The translations under genes and the position numbers were made by a program. From IMG/VR virus record IMGVR_UViG_3300010401_000024, positions 1 through 40,481 of that record: a stretch of 40,481 nucleotides of DNA; one strand, given 5' to 3'. This stretch comes from a virus. Shown piece by piece: positions 1-6,327 of the stretch; position 1 is the stretch's first letter, and each line of letters begins with the position of its first letter. The notes below the pieces were generated by a model, which did no database searches, was not told the DNA's origin, and saw only the letters and a program-made list of their open reading frames with translations.

Positions 1-123
1 AGAAATTTTTTATTCTCGTTTCTTTATATGTCCCTCTATGTTCGCTTGCAAAGACTTGCCCGCTCTCCGAGAGAAAGTCTCTATTGTGTGCGCTGTATTC
101 GACCGTTACAATAAAGGCGTCCT
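1..123. repeat. Terminal direct repeat, left copy
   Basis: These 123 bases recur without mismatch at the right end of the window. The gene on the minus strand that runs off base 1 is completed by the two bases immediately before the right copy (TAA stop at 40357-40359), so joining the ends restores an intact reading frame. That is what a circular or circularly permuted molecule gives when an assembler leaves an overlap. A true short terminal repeat of a linear phage is possible but less likely, because the repeat lies inside a coding sequence. Confidence 0.95.
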
Positions 124-286
124 CAAAGATACTCCCGCAATAAGTACATTTAATATGTTTAAGGTCAACGTCCTCAAAATCATTTTGCGCGCAATTGGGA
201 CAACCCTTTAATTTAACCGACGGTATATCGACCAAGAAAGAGTCTTTAAATCTTTCTATTGGTTTGCTGTTTTTAATTATACTCAT
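1..286 (-). CDS. Small zinc-ribbon protein (95 aa across the circle junction)
   Basis: The ATG at 284-286 overlaps the stop of the preceding gene (ATGA). The frame reads through base 1 and ends at the TAA formed across the junction, giving 95 residues. It contains CPNC and, about 20 residues later, CTYCG, a four-cysteine zinc ribbon of the kind seen in many small phage nucleic-acid-binding or regulatory proteins. The remainder has no motif I recognise. It is the last gene of the small-gene run that begins near 1715 and sits 19 bases upstream of the gene split by the transposon. The function is unknown. Confidence 0.8.
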   Translation of the reverse strand, partial: MSIIKNSKPIERFKDSFLVDIPSVKLKGCPNCAQNDFEDVDLKHIKCTYCGSIFEDAFIVTVEYSAHNRDFLSESGQVFASEHRGTYKETRIKNF

Positions 287-654
287 TCATACACTCCGAT
301 AAATTGCTCTCCAAACCAATCTTGGCGGACGCCTCTAATATACAATCCGACGAGCTTTAATTGTTTATAAAAAGTAAATCTATAAAAGCCTTTAAATAAT
401 TCTTTAGAACTAAAATATATTTCACAATCGACCGGACGTTTTTCTTGCAAGCAAGCGACGTCATAAAATATAATGTCGTTATCCTTGAGGCCTGTTATAA
501 GCTCTCCGGTTTCGTCGCGGATAATTAACTCGAGATATTTAAAGAACTTTATTTGTTGAGCTTGCTCCGCTCTTATTGGAAAGTATTTGTATAATATAAA
601 AGCCATTAAAAGAAAAAGCCAGATATAGAAAAGTATATAAATAGTTTTTTTCAT
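283..654 (-). CDS. Membrane-anchored protein with the fibre N-terminal domain
   Basis: The protein has 123 residues. Residues 5-22 form a strongly hydrophobic signal-anchor, followed by a charged stretch and then a domain at about 40-123. That domain matches residues 24-104 of the fibre-like protein at 6324-7526: both have I-x-D-x-x-G, then TGL-x-D, then G-x-Y, then LYI-x-G, and end in WFG-x-QF (WFGEQF at 113-118 here). It is therefore a stand-alone paralogue tethered to the inner membrane or exported. Its ATG overlaps the upstream stop (ATGA), so it is translated coupled to the Cys-rich gene. The role is unknown; a part in superinfection exclusion or assembly is only a guess. Confidence 0.8.
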   Translation of the reverse strand: MKKTIYILFYIWLFLLMAFILYKYFPIRAEQAQQIKFFKYLELIIRDETGELITGLKDNDIIFYDVACLQEKRPVDCEIYFSSKELFKGFYRFTFYKQLKLVGLYIRGVRQDWFGEQFIGVYE

Positions 655-839
655 TTCTTTTTCTTAAGTAAAAGTTCAACATACCTTTTAGTTGTAAGAG
701 GTTTTTCGCAATCCTCGAGAGGATTACCTCTCGTTACGTCTCCCAATGGCGTCTTTATTCTATGCGTTTTGACCTTATAACCGAGAGCACAATCTCCATT
801 TTCAAAGGCCTTACATTCTTTGCAAGTCTTTTTTTTCAT
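651..839 (-). CDS. Small four-cysteine protein
   Basis: I prefer the ATG at 837-839, giving 62 residues, over an ATG 18 bases further upstream, because it overlaps the stop of the preceding gene as ATGA, the usual arrangement in this genome. The N-terminus holds CKEC and GDCALGY, and a fourth Cys follows in LEDCEKP; the C-terminus ends in a lysine run. The cysteine spacing suggests a small metal-binding protein. I do not recognise the family. Confidence 0.7.
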   Translation of the reverse strand: MKKKTCKECKAFENGDCALGYKVKTHRIKTPLGDVTRGNPLEDCEKPLTTKRYVELLLKKKK

Positions 840-1213
840 TCGGTCTCGTCCTCCCAATGTTTAGGATTTTCGAGTATGAATTTAATTATTAGTTCCCTGT
901 CTATATCGTCCCAAGTTGCGGGTCGCGTTCCGCCGGTGTGTCTTTCATGTTGGCCAAAGCCGGAGTCCTCGTAATATTCGACCTCTCCGCGAAACTCGAG
1001 GATTTCCGCCTCCGTAAATTTTATAATTTTTGGTTTGTTGTCATATATGAAAAGAGCGTACTCGTCCGTATATTCCGAGAGGTCGATTATTGTTTTGTCG
1101 TTGCTCCGGCCAAAAGTAACGCAACCGAGAGAGCGCGTCGAGGTTTTATTGTCAATAATTATTCCGTCTTTTGTTATTAAGTCCGGAGGCGGGAGTCTAA
1201 ATTCTTTTTGCAT
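836..1213 (-). CDS. Unknown protein beginning with a copied nuclease segment
   Basis: The protein has 125 residues. Residues 9-28 (PPDLITKDGI then IIDNKTSTRS) nearly repeat residues 138-156 of the Cas4-like nuclease at 35914-36738, including the D-x-K active-site strand. At DNA level about 55 bases correspond, with roughly one mismatch in six. The rest is acidic, matches nothing in the nuclease and holds no motif I know. The start codon follows CGGACAAAGACAAA, the start-proximal motif common in this phage. It looks like a chimera made by a short illegitimate duplication. It lacks the other catalytic parts and is unlikely to be a nuclease. Confidence 0.75.
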   Translation of the reverse strand: MQKEFRLPPPDLITKDGIIIDNKTSTRSLGCVTFGRSNDKTIIDLSEYTDEYALFIYDNKPKIIKFTEAEILEFRGEVEYYEDSGFGQHERHTGGTRPATWDDIDRELIIKFILENPKHWEDETE

Positions 1214-1235
1214 TTTGTCTTTGTCCGTTTAAGTT

Positions 1236-1255
1236 GGAGCGGATTTCTCCGCTCC
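1236..1255. promoter_or_regulatory. GGAGCGGA hairpin in the leader of the 836-1213 gene
   Basis: An 8-bp perfect inverted repeat, GGAGCGGA / TCCGCTCC, with a 4-base loop lies in the 52-base gap between two minus-strand genes, about 23 bases upstream of a start codon. No U-run follows it on the minus strand, so a simple terminator is unlikely. The same GGAGCGGA sequence forms the closing stem of the structured leader at 32818-32898. Confidence 0.55.
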
Positions 1256-1265
1256 GGTTAATTTA

Positions 1266-1715
1266 TTAAATATGGAATATATCTTTTACTTTTGTTGTAA
1301 CTTCTTGGACGACGTGAGTTTTGTTTTGCCAATATATTTTATTCTCTCCTTGAGTCCCGCAACCTGTTTCCTTATCTTTCTTAGCTCTCTCGATTGCGTC
1401 CTCCGGAGTGGAGAAAATGTCGCTACAAAACATTTGGTAAGACGAAACAACACTGTCAACGTGCGCAATCCTATAATGAGTTGACGTGCTTTCTTTTGCA
1501 ACTCTAATCTCCTCAATATTTGACGTCAAGCAATAAGTATTATATTGAGTTCCAATATTGTCGAGGTTCTCGAGTTTCGCCGTTCTAAATGTTAAATGGT
1601 TATCGTATGAATAAAAATAAAAACCATATTCGATAGTATGGTATAACAAGGTTTTTAAAAGCTCCGGAGTTATCTCCTCTTTGCTAAAAATGTAGTGAGT
1701 TTGGTTTTCTGTCAT
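1266..1715 (-). CDS. Unknown protein driven by the 103-bp promoter repeat
   Basis: The start at 1715 (149 aa) is chosen because it follows GGACAAACAAA. An in-frame ATG 39 bases upstream would lie inside the promoter repeat. The product is soluble, with no membrane segment, and has two cysteines close together near residues 130-133 (GCGTQG). I recognise no domain. Its promoter and leader are identical to those of the gene at 32042-32452, although the proteins show no clear similarity. It was probably recruited to the same expression class. Confidence 0.75.
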   Translation of the reverse strand: MTENQTHYIFSKEEITPELLKTLLYHTIEYGFYFYSYDNHLTFRTAKLENLDNIGTQYNTYCLTSNIEEIRVAKESTSTHYRIAHVDSVVSSYQMFCSDIFSTPEDAIERAKKDKETGCGTQGENKIYWQNKTHVVQEVTTKVKDIFHI

Positions 1716-1719
1716 TTTG

Positions 1720-1822
1720 TTTGTCCTTTTTGTTTTGTCCGTTTTTAAATACAATACAAATATATTGTATGGTCAAGACCAAGTCAAGGGTAAAAATTTG
1801 TCCCTATTGACCGGCGCGAAAA
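1720..1822. repeat. 103-bp direct repeat carrying a promoter, copy A
   Basis: This segment is identical base for base to 32459-32561. On the minus strand it contains, in order, a near-palindrome GGGACAAATTTTTACCC, the promoter TTGAC-18-TATATTTG, and the leader with CGGACAAAAC and AGGACAAA. Identity stops at the start codon side and about 20 bases before the upstream gene, so exactly a regulatory cassette has been duplicated. Confidence 0.93.
1757..1787 (-). promoter_or_regulatory. Promoter for the 1266-1715 gene
   Basis: Read on the minus strand: TTGAC (1783-1787), an 18-base spacer, then TATATTTG (1757-1764), the Bacteroidota -7 form TAnnTTTG. The near-palindrome GGGTAAAAATTTGTCCC (1788-1804, plus strand) abuts the -33 box and is a plausible operator. 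Confidence 0.75.
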
Positions 1823-1846
1823 TACCGGTCAAAAGAGACTTGGCAG

Positions 1847-2596
1847 TTAGGAAATTAGACTCGAGTAAATTTCTTGAAATCTATCCTTTTGGAAAACTGC
1901 TATTGGTATCTTGGTCGATTGGACGGTCTTGGCCTCGTTCAAGAGAGGCTTAAACTCATTCTTGTAATCGTTATCATTGGCCAATATAACACAACCGAGC
2001 GACGAGTTCCAATATTGCGCGGGGTTATGGATATGTATTCCAAAATGACCGGTATCAAAAAAGTAATATTTATAACCTCCAACCACTTCAACGGCCTCGT
2101 GAACTTCAAAGCCTAAATTTTGGTAGTAAGAAATTTCACTCTCTTTAATATAACGCCTTACCGTTACGGGACAATTGTCTTGACATAAAGCCGGACGGCC
2201 AAAAACGTTATGGTGATTTCTAATATTAGCAGTATAAATTTGTGGCATAAGTGTAGCCATACCGCTCCGCCTCAAGCTCGGGTCGGCCGTGCATTGATAA
2301 ACGTAACGTCTTATATATTCGTTCGGCCTGTTTTGAATTACAAAGAGCCAATCATTATTTCTCTTTATGTCGTTGGTTATAAATATATCGTTGCAACGAA
2401 TAACAAAACCGAGAGCAATTGCAAGCTCTCTCTCTTGGACGGTCGCGCTTTTGTCCTTTAACCAAAAGCCGTTTTCTTTTTCGCGGAGGTCGTCTTTATA
2501 CGCGTCAAATATTTTCACGGCGTCGTCATATACAAGAGTATTTTCTAAAAAATTGAAAACCTCCGCCGGTTTGTTGTTGTCAAAAATTTCTAACAT
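1847..2596 (-). CDS. Probable endolysin (L,D-transpeptidase/DUF5675-like)
   Basis: The protein has 249 residues. The C-terminal half contains GHFGIHIHN (184-191) and NSSLGCVIL (197-205). This His...Ser-x-Gly-Cys pattern resembles the active site of YkuD-type L,D-transpeptidases and of the DUF5675 family found in phage lysis proteins. The candidate catalytic residues are His188/His190 and Cys202. The N-terminal ~110 residues are not recognised and could bind the wall or dimerise. It has no signal peptide and follows a run of single-span membrane proteins and a spanin-like gene, which is the expected place for an endolysin. The AAAGGACAAAATA leader precedes the ATG. The cell-wall target is inferred, not shown. 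Confidence 0.55.
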   Translation of the reverse strand: MLEIFDNNKPAEVFNFLENTLVYDDAVKIFDAYKDDLREKENGFWLKDKSATVQERELAIALGFVIRCNDIFITNDIKRNNDWLFVIQNRPNEYIRRYVYQCTADPSLRRSGMATLMPQIYTANIRNHHNVFGRPALCQDNCPVTVRRYIKESEISYYQNLGFEVHEAVEVVGGYKYYFFDTGHFGIHIHNPAQYWNSSLGCVILANDNDYKNEFKPLLNEAKTVQSTKIPIAVFQKDRFQEIYSSLIS

Positions 2597-2613
2597 TGTA
2601 TTTTGTCCTTTCT

Positions 2614-3369
2614 TTATTTTATAAAATTATATTCAAGCCCGAGAGTAACGCTCCGGACGTTAGGCTTTATAAATCCGGAGGTATCAAGAACGTTTAGGCC
2701 AATTGACCCCGACCAAGACCCGAGACCGGCGCGGATATAGGGAGTAATATTTCCCGCTCCTAAGTTACCGGTAAGACCCGCTCCCAAGTGAAAGCCGGTT
2801 TGTTGTTTTTGTTTTTTAAAGAAATGGCCGACGGAGTCAATTTTATTGTATGGATTTTTATTCCGGATATAGACGCCTTGACCCTCGTCCGTTTCATAGT
2901 CAACAAGAATAATTTCGTCGCTCGACCGAAAGTTTGTAACTTGGAATTGATAAGGATTGCAACTCCAATCCGCTTTAAAACTATACCATTTATCCGCAAC
3001 GAGAGAGCTCCCCCAAGATATTCCGGAATTATCCTTATAAACAGTGTCGGCCGTTTTTTTGACCGTATCAATTCTTAATTGTGTTATGACCCGAGTTAAT
3101 ATTGTCGGGTCTTGGCCGTTCTTTGAGAGTTCCCGAGCAATGACCGGCGCAAGCTCGGAGACGAGCTCTTTAATATTAAAGCTCTCCGTCCCCTCTTTCT
3201 TAACCGTGTTTTGGTCTATGCGCTCGAGAGGTTTGAGCCTGTTATTATCTTGCTCGAGTTGCGCAATTCTTTTGTCTTTAATTGCATTGGTATAAAAATA
3301 AAGGCCGACCGTTAAGACGGTCAAGCCTGTTAAAACGTATAATAAAATCGTTTTGAATTTTGGAGACAT
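2614..3369 (-). CDS. Membrane-anchored envelope protein, spanin-like
   Basis: The protein has 251 residues. A signal-anchor lies at about 6-26, then a charged coiled-coil-like stretch (KDKRIAQLEQDNNRLKPLE), a middle region and a C-terminal ~65 residues rich in Gly and aromatic alternation (GAGLTGNLGAG, then YIRAGLGSW) ending in LEYNFIK. A terminal aromatic followed by a short tail is typical of outer-membrane beta strands. An inner-membrane anchor, a periplasmic coil and an outer-membrane-like end fit a spanin-type bridge for the last lysis step in a Gram-negative host. It sits directly upstream of the probable endolysin. A structural role cannot be excluded. Confidence 0.55.
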   Translation of the reverse strand: MSPKFKTILLYVLTGLTVLTVGLYFYTNAIKDKRIAQLEQDNNRLKPLERIDQNTVKKEGTESFNIKELVSELAPVIARELSKNGQDPTILTRVITQLRIDTVKKTADTVYKDNSGISWGSSLVADKWYSFKADWSCNPYQFQVTNFRSSDEIILVDYETDEGQGVYIRNKNPYNKIDSVGHFFKKQKQQTGFHLGAGLTGNLGAGNITPYIRAGLGSWSGSIGLNVLDTSGFIKPNVRSVTLGLEYNFIK

Positions 3370-3393
3370 AATAATTTTGTCCTTTCGTTATTT

Positions 3394-3798
3394 TTATTTG
3401 TCCGGCGTTTTCTCCGGAGTTATTGTTGTTTCCCTTGTTTCCTCTTTTGTTACCGTTGTTTCTTTCCGTACAATTTTGTCAACTTGCTCGTAAGTTTTTT
3501 CAATACCTTTCTTAGCTATATACTGATATACTTGGACGCTCCCCGCGCCTATACCGGTATATACAATGATAAGTAAAAGTATAATAAAAATGTCGTACCA
3601 ATCCGCGCTTGCATTTAACAAGTCTTGGGTCTTGACGAGAAATTGGTCGATTGACCAAAAGAAACCGGTTGCTAACAATGCAACCGCAATTTGTAGGACG
3701 TCCCGTTTGGTTTTTATTGTGTAGTCCGTATAGGAGATTTTTATTGCAAGAGCCAAAAAGAAACTTGCAAACAAAATTAAATTAAGATTGTATTTCAT
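3394..3798 (-). CDS. Multi-span membrane protein, holin candidate
   Basis: The protein has 134 residues with hydrophobic segments at about 3-20, 36-53 and 68-85 and a C-terminal Thr/Glu-rich charged tail (KETTVTKEETRET). Three spans plus a charged cytoplasmic tail is a class I holin layout. It lies in the cluster of small membrane genes between the fibre genes and the endolysin. The holin assignment rests on topology and position only. Confidence 0.5.
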   Translation of the reverse strand: MKYNLNLILFASFFLALAIKISYTDYTIKTKRDVLQIAVALLATGFFWSIDQFLVKTQDLLNASADWYDIFIILLLIIVYTGIGAGSVQVYQYIAKKGIEKTYEQVDKIVRKETTVTKEETRETTITPEKTPDK

Positions 3799-3799
3799 T

Positions 3800-3886
3800 T
3801 CAAGCCTTTCTTTTTAATGTAGTAATTATATAAACGAGCAAGACGAAAATTGCCGTCCCGTAAAGTATGTAAGTCAATGTCTCCAT
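3800..3886 (-). CDS. Membrane microprotein, 28 aa
   Basis: The ATG at 3884-3886 opens 28 codons ending in TGA at 3800-3802, just before the next gene's ATG at 3798. The sequence starts METLTYILYG, continues with about 13 hydrophobic residues and ends KRKA: one transmembrane helix with a positive tail. A short purine-rich stretch precedes the start. It fills an otherwise empty 110-base gap within the membrane-gene cluster, which supports it being real. It may act in lysis. Confidence 0.45.
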   Translation of the reverse strand: METLTYILYGTAIFVLLVYIITTLKRKA

Positions 3887-3909
3887 TTTAAAAGCTCTTT
3901 TTTTTTAAT

Positions 3910-4221
3910 TTATGATATACTTTCATTTTCGAGTATCTCCTCCTCTCGGTCAAGTCTCCTCCAGTGTTGGTCATAAAGTTTTTGGATTTCGTTTGAGATT
4001 GGTTTAAATTGTCCGTTGACATTTGTTAACGCAAAAATTAGACAATCAATTTTCCTCTCGGTCAAAACAATTTTGTTATATTTTCGCGTTTCCTGTTTTT
4101 CTTTAAGAGCCTCGTATTTTTCATATTTCTTGAATTTTCTTTTGAAAACTAATAGAGCAATCCCTCCGAGTAAAGTTGCTAACGACGGCATTAGTATTAA
4201 AAAAAATTCTGTAAAAGTCAT
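3910..4221 (-). CDS. Single-span membrane protein with charged tail
   Basis: The protein has 103 residues. The first 25 or so form one hydrophobic helix (FFLILMPSLATLLGGIALLVF), followed by a highly basic coiled-coil-like region (KRKFKKYEKYEALKEKQETRK) and a mixed charged C-terminus. The ATG overlaps the previous stop as TAATG. It could be a holin, antiholin or inner-membrane spanin; no catalytic motif is seen. Confidence 0.6.
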   Translation of the reverse strand: MTFTEFFLILMPSLATLLGGIALLVFKRKFKKYEKYEALKEKQETRKYNKIVLTERKIDCLIFALTNVNGQFKPISNEIQKLYDQHWRRLDREEEILENESIS

Positions 4222-4427
4222 TACTCTTTTATCCCTCTTTCGATTTGTTGGTTTTTAATTTGTTTTTCGTTCGTGTGTGTTTTCCAAATTAAATAAGAAA
4301 CTAAAATTAATATGACCATTAAAATTACTACAACAACGGAGATAATTTTATAAACAAATCCAAACGGATAATTCTTAATTTCGTTTTTTGACCTTTCTCT
4401 TTCTCCAAGTTTATTAAATATAGACAT
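4221..4427 (-). CDS. Small single-span membrane protein
   Basis: I place the start at ATG 4425-4427 (68 aa). The longer frame to 4454 would overlap the upstream gene and gains nothing recognisable. The N-terminal ~25 residues are charged, residues ~28-48 are a Val/Ile/Leu-rich transmembrane helix, and the C-terminus is charged (HTNEKQIKNQQ). It is translationally coupled to the next gene. It belongs to the presumptive lysis/membrane cluster. Confidence 0.55.
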   Translation of the reverse strand: MSIFNKLGERERSKNEIKNYPFGFVYKIISVVVVILMVILILVSYLIWKTHTNEKQIKNQQIERGIKE

Positions 4428-4434
4428 ATAGTTT

Positions 4435-5217
4435 TTATTTAATCTCAAACTCAACTGCGAAATCCGCCGTATAAGCCGACCCGTTTAAATAAGGAGGGTT
4501 GCAATAAATAATAACCTCGTGATTAGTCGGAGGCGCGTGGCTTAATATTAAGTTGGCTTGCGCGTTTTCGGGGTCGGCCGTTGACTCTAAAGTTAGGCCG
4601 ACTATATGAGAATTTTCGTTTAGAAGAGCACTCCCAACAATTAATTTAAAAGTGAAACCGACTCCAGTAGCGTGCGGATTTTGTACCAAAATTTTAACTA
4701 CTTGGCCGGAGGTTGTTTTTGACGCCTCCGTATTTCCTCCCGCGTCGACGGTGTCGCTTGATTTAGTTTCGGTATACAAAACCGTGTCGACGTGCGAAAC
4801 CGTATCGTATATTAAAACGGTCGTTGTATCGTGTCTTGATTGGACGACTTGAGTATCTCCTTTGTTTAGGAAAAATTGCATTGGAACTTTGACCGTATTA
4901 GGCGCGCAATGAACGCCTCCGAGCAAAATAGTGTCTTTATTTTTTACATAAACATAATAATTATAATCGACAAGCGCGGGGTTGTCTTGCTTGATAGGTA
5001 CAAACGACGTGTCAATATTTGGAGAGTTTAAGAAAAATTGTATTGGTACGGAAACAGTTCCGGCCGGCATTGCGACTCCGTTAACTCTCATTTCTCCGGT
5101 GTTGGTCATAAATAAATAATAACCATAGTCCGGCAAAAAGTTTTTGTCTTGCTTGACCGGCGTCCATTGAGCGAAAAGCGTCGAGGTTAGGAAAAGTAAA
5201 AATATTTTTATTTTCAT
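4435..5217 (-). CDS. Exported protein with a tandem 45-residue repeat
   Basis: The start is the ATG at 5215-5217, which overlaps the stop of the preceding gene in its second frame (ATGA), giving 260 residues. Residues 1-16 (MKIKIFLLFLTSTLFA) are a signal peptide. Two tandem repeats follow: PVKQD...DYGYYL...VPIQFFLN and PIKQD...DYNYYV...VPMQFFLN. Next come a Thr/Asp/Val linker rich in DT and a ~90-residue C-terminal beta-rich domain. It is probably an exported virion-associated or cell-surface protein of the fibre module. An automatic call would extend it by 151 codons into the upstream gene; that extension is likely wrong. Confidence 0.7.
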   Translation of the reverse strand: MKIKIFLLFLTSTLFAQWTPVKQDKNFLPDYGYYLFMTNTGEMRVNGVAMPAGTVSVPIQFFLNSPNIDTSFVPIKQDNPALVDYNYYVYVKNKDTILLGGVHCAPNTVKVPMQFFLNKGDTQVVQSRHDTTTVLIYDTVSHVDTVLYTETKSSDTVDAGGNTEASKTTSGQVVKILVQNPHATGVGFTFKLIVGSALLNENSHIVGLTLESTADPENAQANLILSHAPPTNHEVIIYCNPPYLNGSAYTADFAVEFEIK

Positions 5218-5670
5218 AGTAAAATTAATATTAGTGTTGAAATGATTTGACCAATTATTAATTGGATATAAAACTCGGTCATTGACATTGTACCTTTTAT
5301 AAATTTCTTGGCGCGCCAAGATTTTATAAACGTTCTTATTAGTCCCAACGGCGTCCAAAAAAAACCAATCAATAATTTCGTTGTCTTTGTTATAACTTTC
5401 ATTCTTGATTACAAACCAATAGACTATATAAAAGAAATCACAAAGGCCAAACATTTTAGAATTATAGAACGCAATTATTAGCTTTAAGTCTTGACCTGTT
5501 TTAATTAGTACAAATATAGTCAAAGGGAAATCTAAAAGAAACTTGATAGTCCGGAAAGTATAAGCTCCGATTTTGTTTTTATAGCTTTCTTTTAAAATTC
5601 CATACCAACCGGCGAAATCATATCCGGATTGTATGAGTGTTAATAGGAATATTAGACCGAGATTATTCAA
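5214..5670 (-). pseudogene. Membrane protein gene with a frameshift in a run of eight A/T
   Basis: The TTG start at 5668-5670 overlaps the previous stop (TTGA). The first ~105 codons encode a hydrophobic protein (GLIFLLTLIQSGYDFAGWYG and following). At the homopolymer 5357-5364 (eight T on the minus strand) the sense switches to a different frame, reading WTPLGLIRTFIKSW through TMSMTEFYIQ and a final membrane helix, and stopping at 5214 with an ATGA overlap to the next gene. Deleting one base of the run would give one continuous ~151-residue membrane protein. It may be a true indel, an assembly error or slippage-dependent expression. Without a shift the upstream frame runs on, fused to the next protein. 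Confidence 0.6.
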
Positions 5671-6089
5671 GGCTCGGTAGCAGAATAAAGAACGGATTGA
5701 CTCGAGGTCGCGGTATAGTCAAAGTAAAAATATGCGTTTGCTCCTCCGTTGTTAAAACGCCATATATGAAAATTTCCCTTATTGTACTCAATGCAATTTC
5801 CGGACGCCGGTTTAGTAGCCTCCGACCCGTGCGCAACAAAAAGGATTTCTCCGACGTTGAGCTTGGTCGACGGAGCTCCGTCCGTTGAGCCAATAGTTAC
5901 GGCCAACGTTGCCTTATTGATTACGATTGCATTTGTACCGCCGTAATTGAGCGCGGATATAGTTCCGTTTTCAAAGATATAAAAGTCCTTACCGGTATAT
6001 GAATAATTGTCTCCGGCTATTGACCCAAAGAACATAAAGCCAAAAATAAACAGGCTTAATATTCCGACTTTCTCTAAAAATGTTTTCAT
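5667..6089 (-). CDS. Small exported protein of the fibre module
   Basis: I use the ATG at 6087-6089 (140 aa) because it follows AAAGGAGAGAAA, one of the few good Shine-Dalgarno sequences here, and opens directly into a signal peptide or anchor (residues ~4-26, LEKVGILSLFIFGFMFFG). The mature part is Gly/Ser/Thr/Asn and aromatic-rich with NGTISALNYGG and GEILFVAHG, suggesting a small beta-rich domain such as a fibre tip or decoration. No family is recognised. Confidence 0.65.
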   Translation of the reverse strand: MKTFLEKVGILSLFIFGFMFFGSIAGDNYSYTGKDFYIFENGTISALNYGGTNAIVINKATLAVTIGSTDGAPSTKLNVGEILFVAHGSEATKPASGNCIEYNKGNFHIWRFNNGGANAYFYFDYTATSSQSVLYSATEP

Positions 6090-6099
6090 TTTCTCTCCT

Positions 6100-6327
6100 T
6101 TACTTTTTAAGTAGTGTTTGCTCCTCGACGAAATTCTCGTAATATTCATTTCGGAGTTGTTTATATTTTTTTGTTTGCTTTTTGTTAAACATTGTTTCAA
6201 GAGCGTAATTTATAGCTCCGACTTTTGCTTTAAGAATTTTGCGTTTCATTATATATTGAAATATTATGACCGCTCCAATTCCCGCTCCCGCGCCAAGTAA
6301 TGACGCTATTAAATTTGAGAGCGTCAA
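6100..6327 (-). CDS. Small membrane protein
   Basis: The protein has 75 residues. Residues ~4-26 are a glycine-rich hydrophobic helix (LIASLLGAGAGIGAVIIF); the rest is strongly basic and probably helical (KRKILKAKVG, KKQTKKYKQL). The start overlaps the stop of the fibre gene (ATGA). The layout resembles small phage holins or pinholins, but it sits within the fibre genes, so a fibre accessory role is also possible. Confidence 0.6.
   Translation of the reverse strand: MTLSNLIASLLGAGAGIGAVIIFQYIMKRKILKAKVGAINYALETMFNKKQTKKYKQLRNEYYENFVEEQTLLKK

Noticed and set aside
1-123. 123-bp terminal repeat as a genuine phage direct terminal repeat or LTR
   Set aside because: It lies inside a coding sequence that is completed by joining the ends, as expected from an assembly overlap of a circle.
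762-3295. Plus-strand open frames within the phage part
   Set aside because: They are antisense to well-supported minus-strand genes with coupled starts, and their proteins are low-complexity shadows.
5220-5670. Single 411-residue protein covering 4435-5670
   Set aside because: A signal peptide begins at residue 152, the other frame ends at exactly that start, and a homopolymer explains the frame change.
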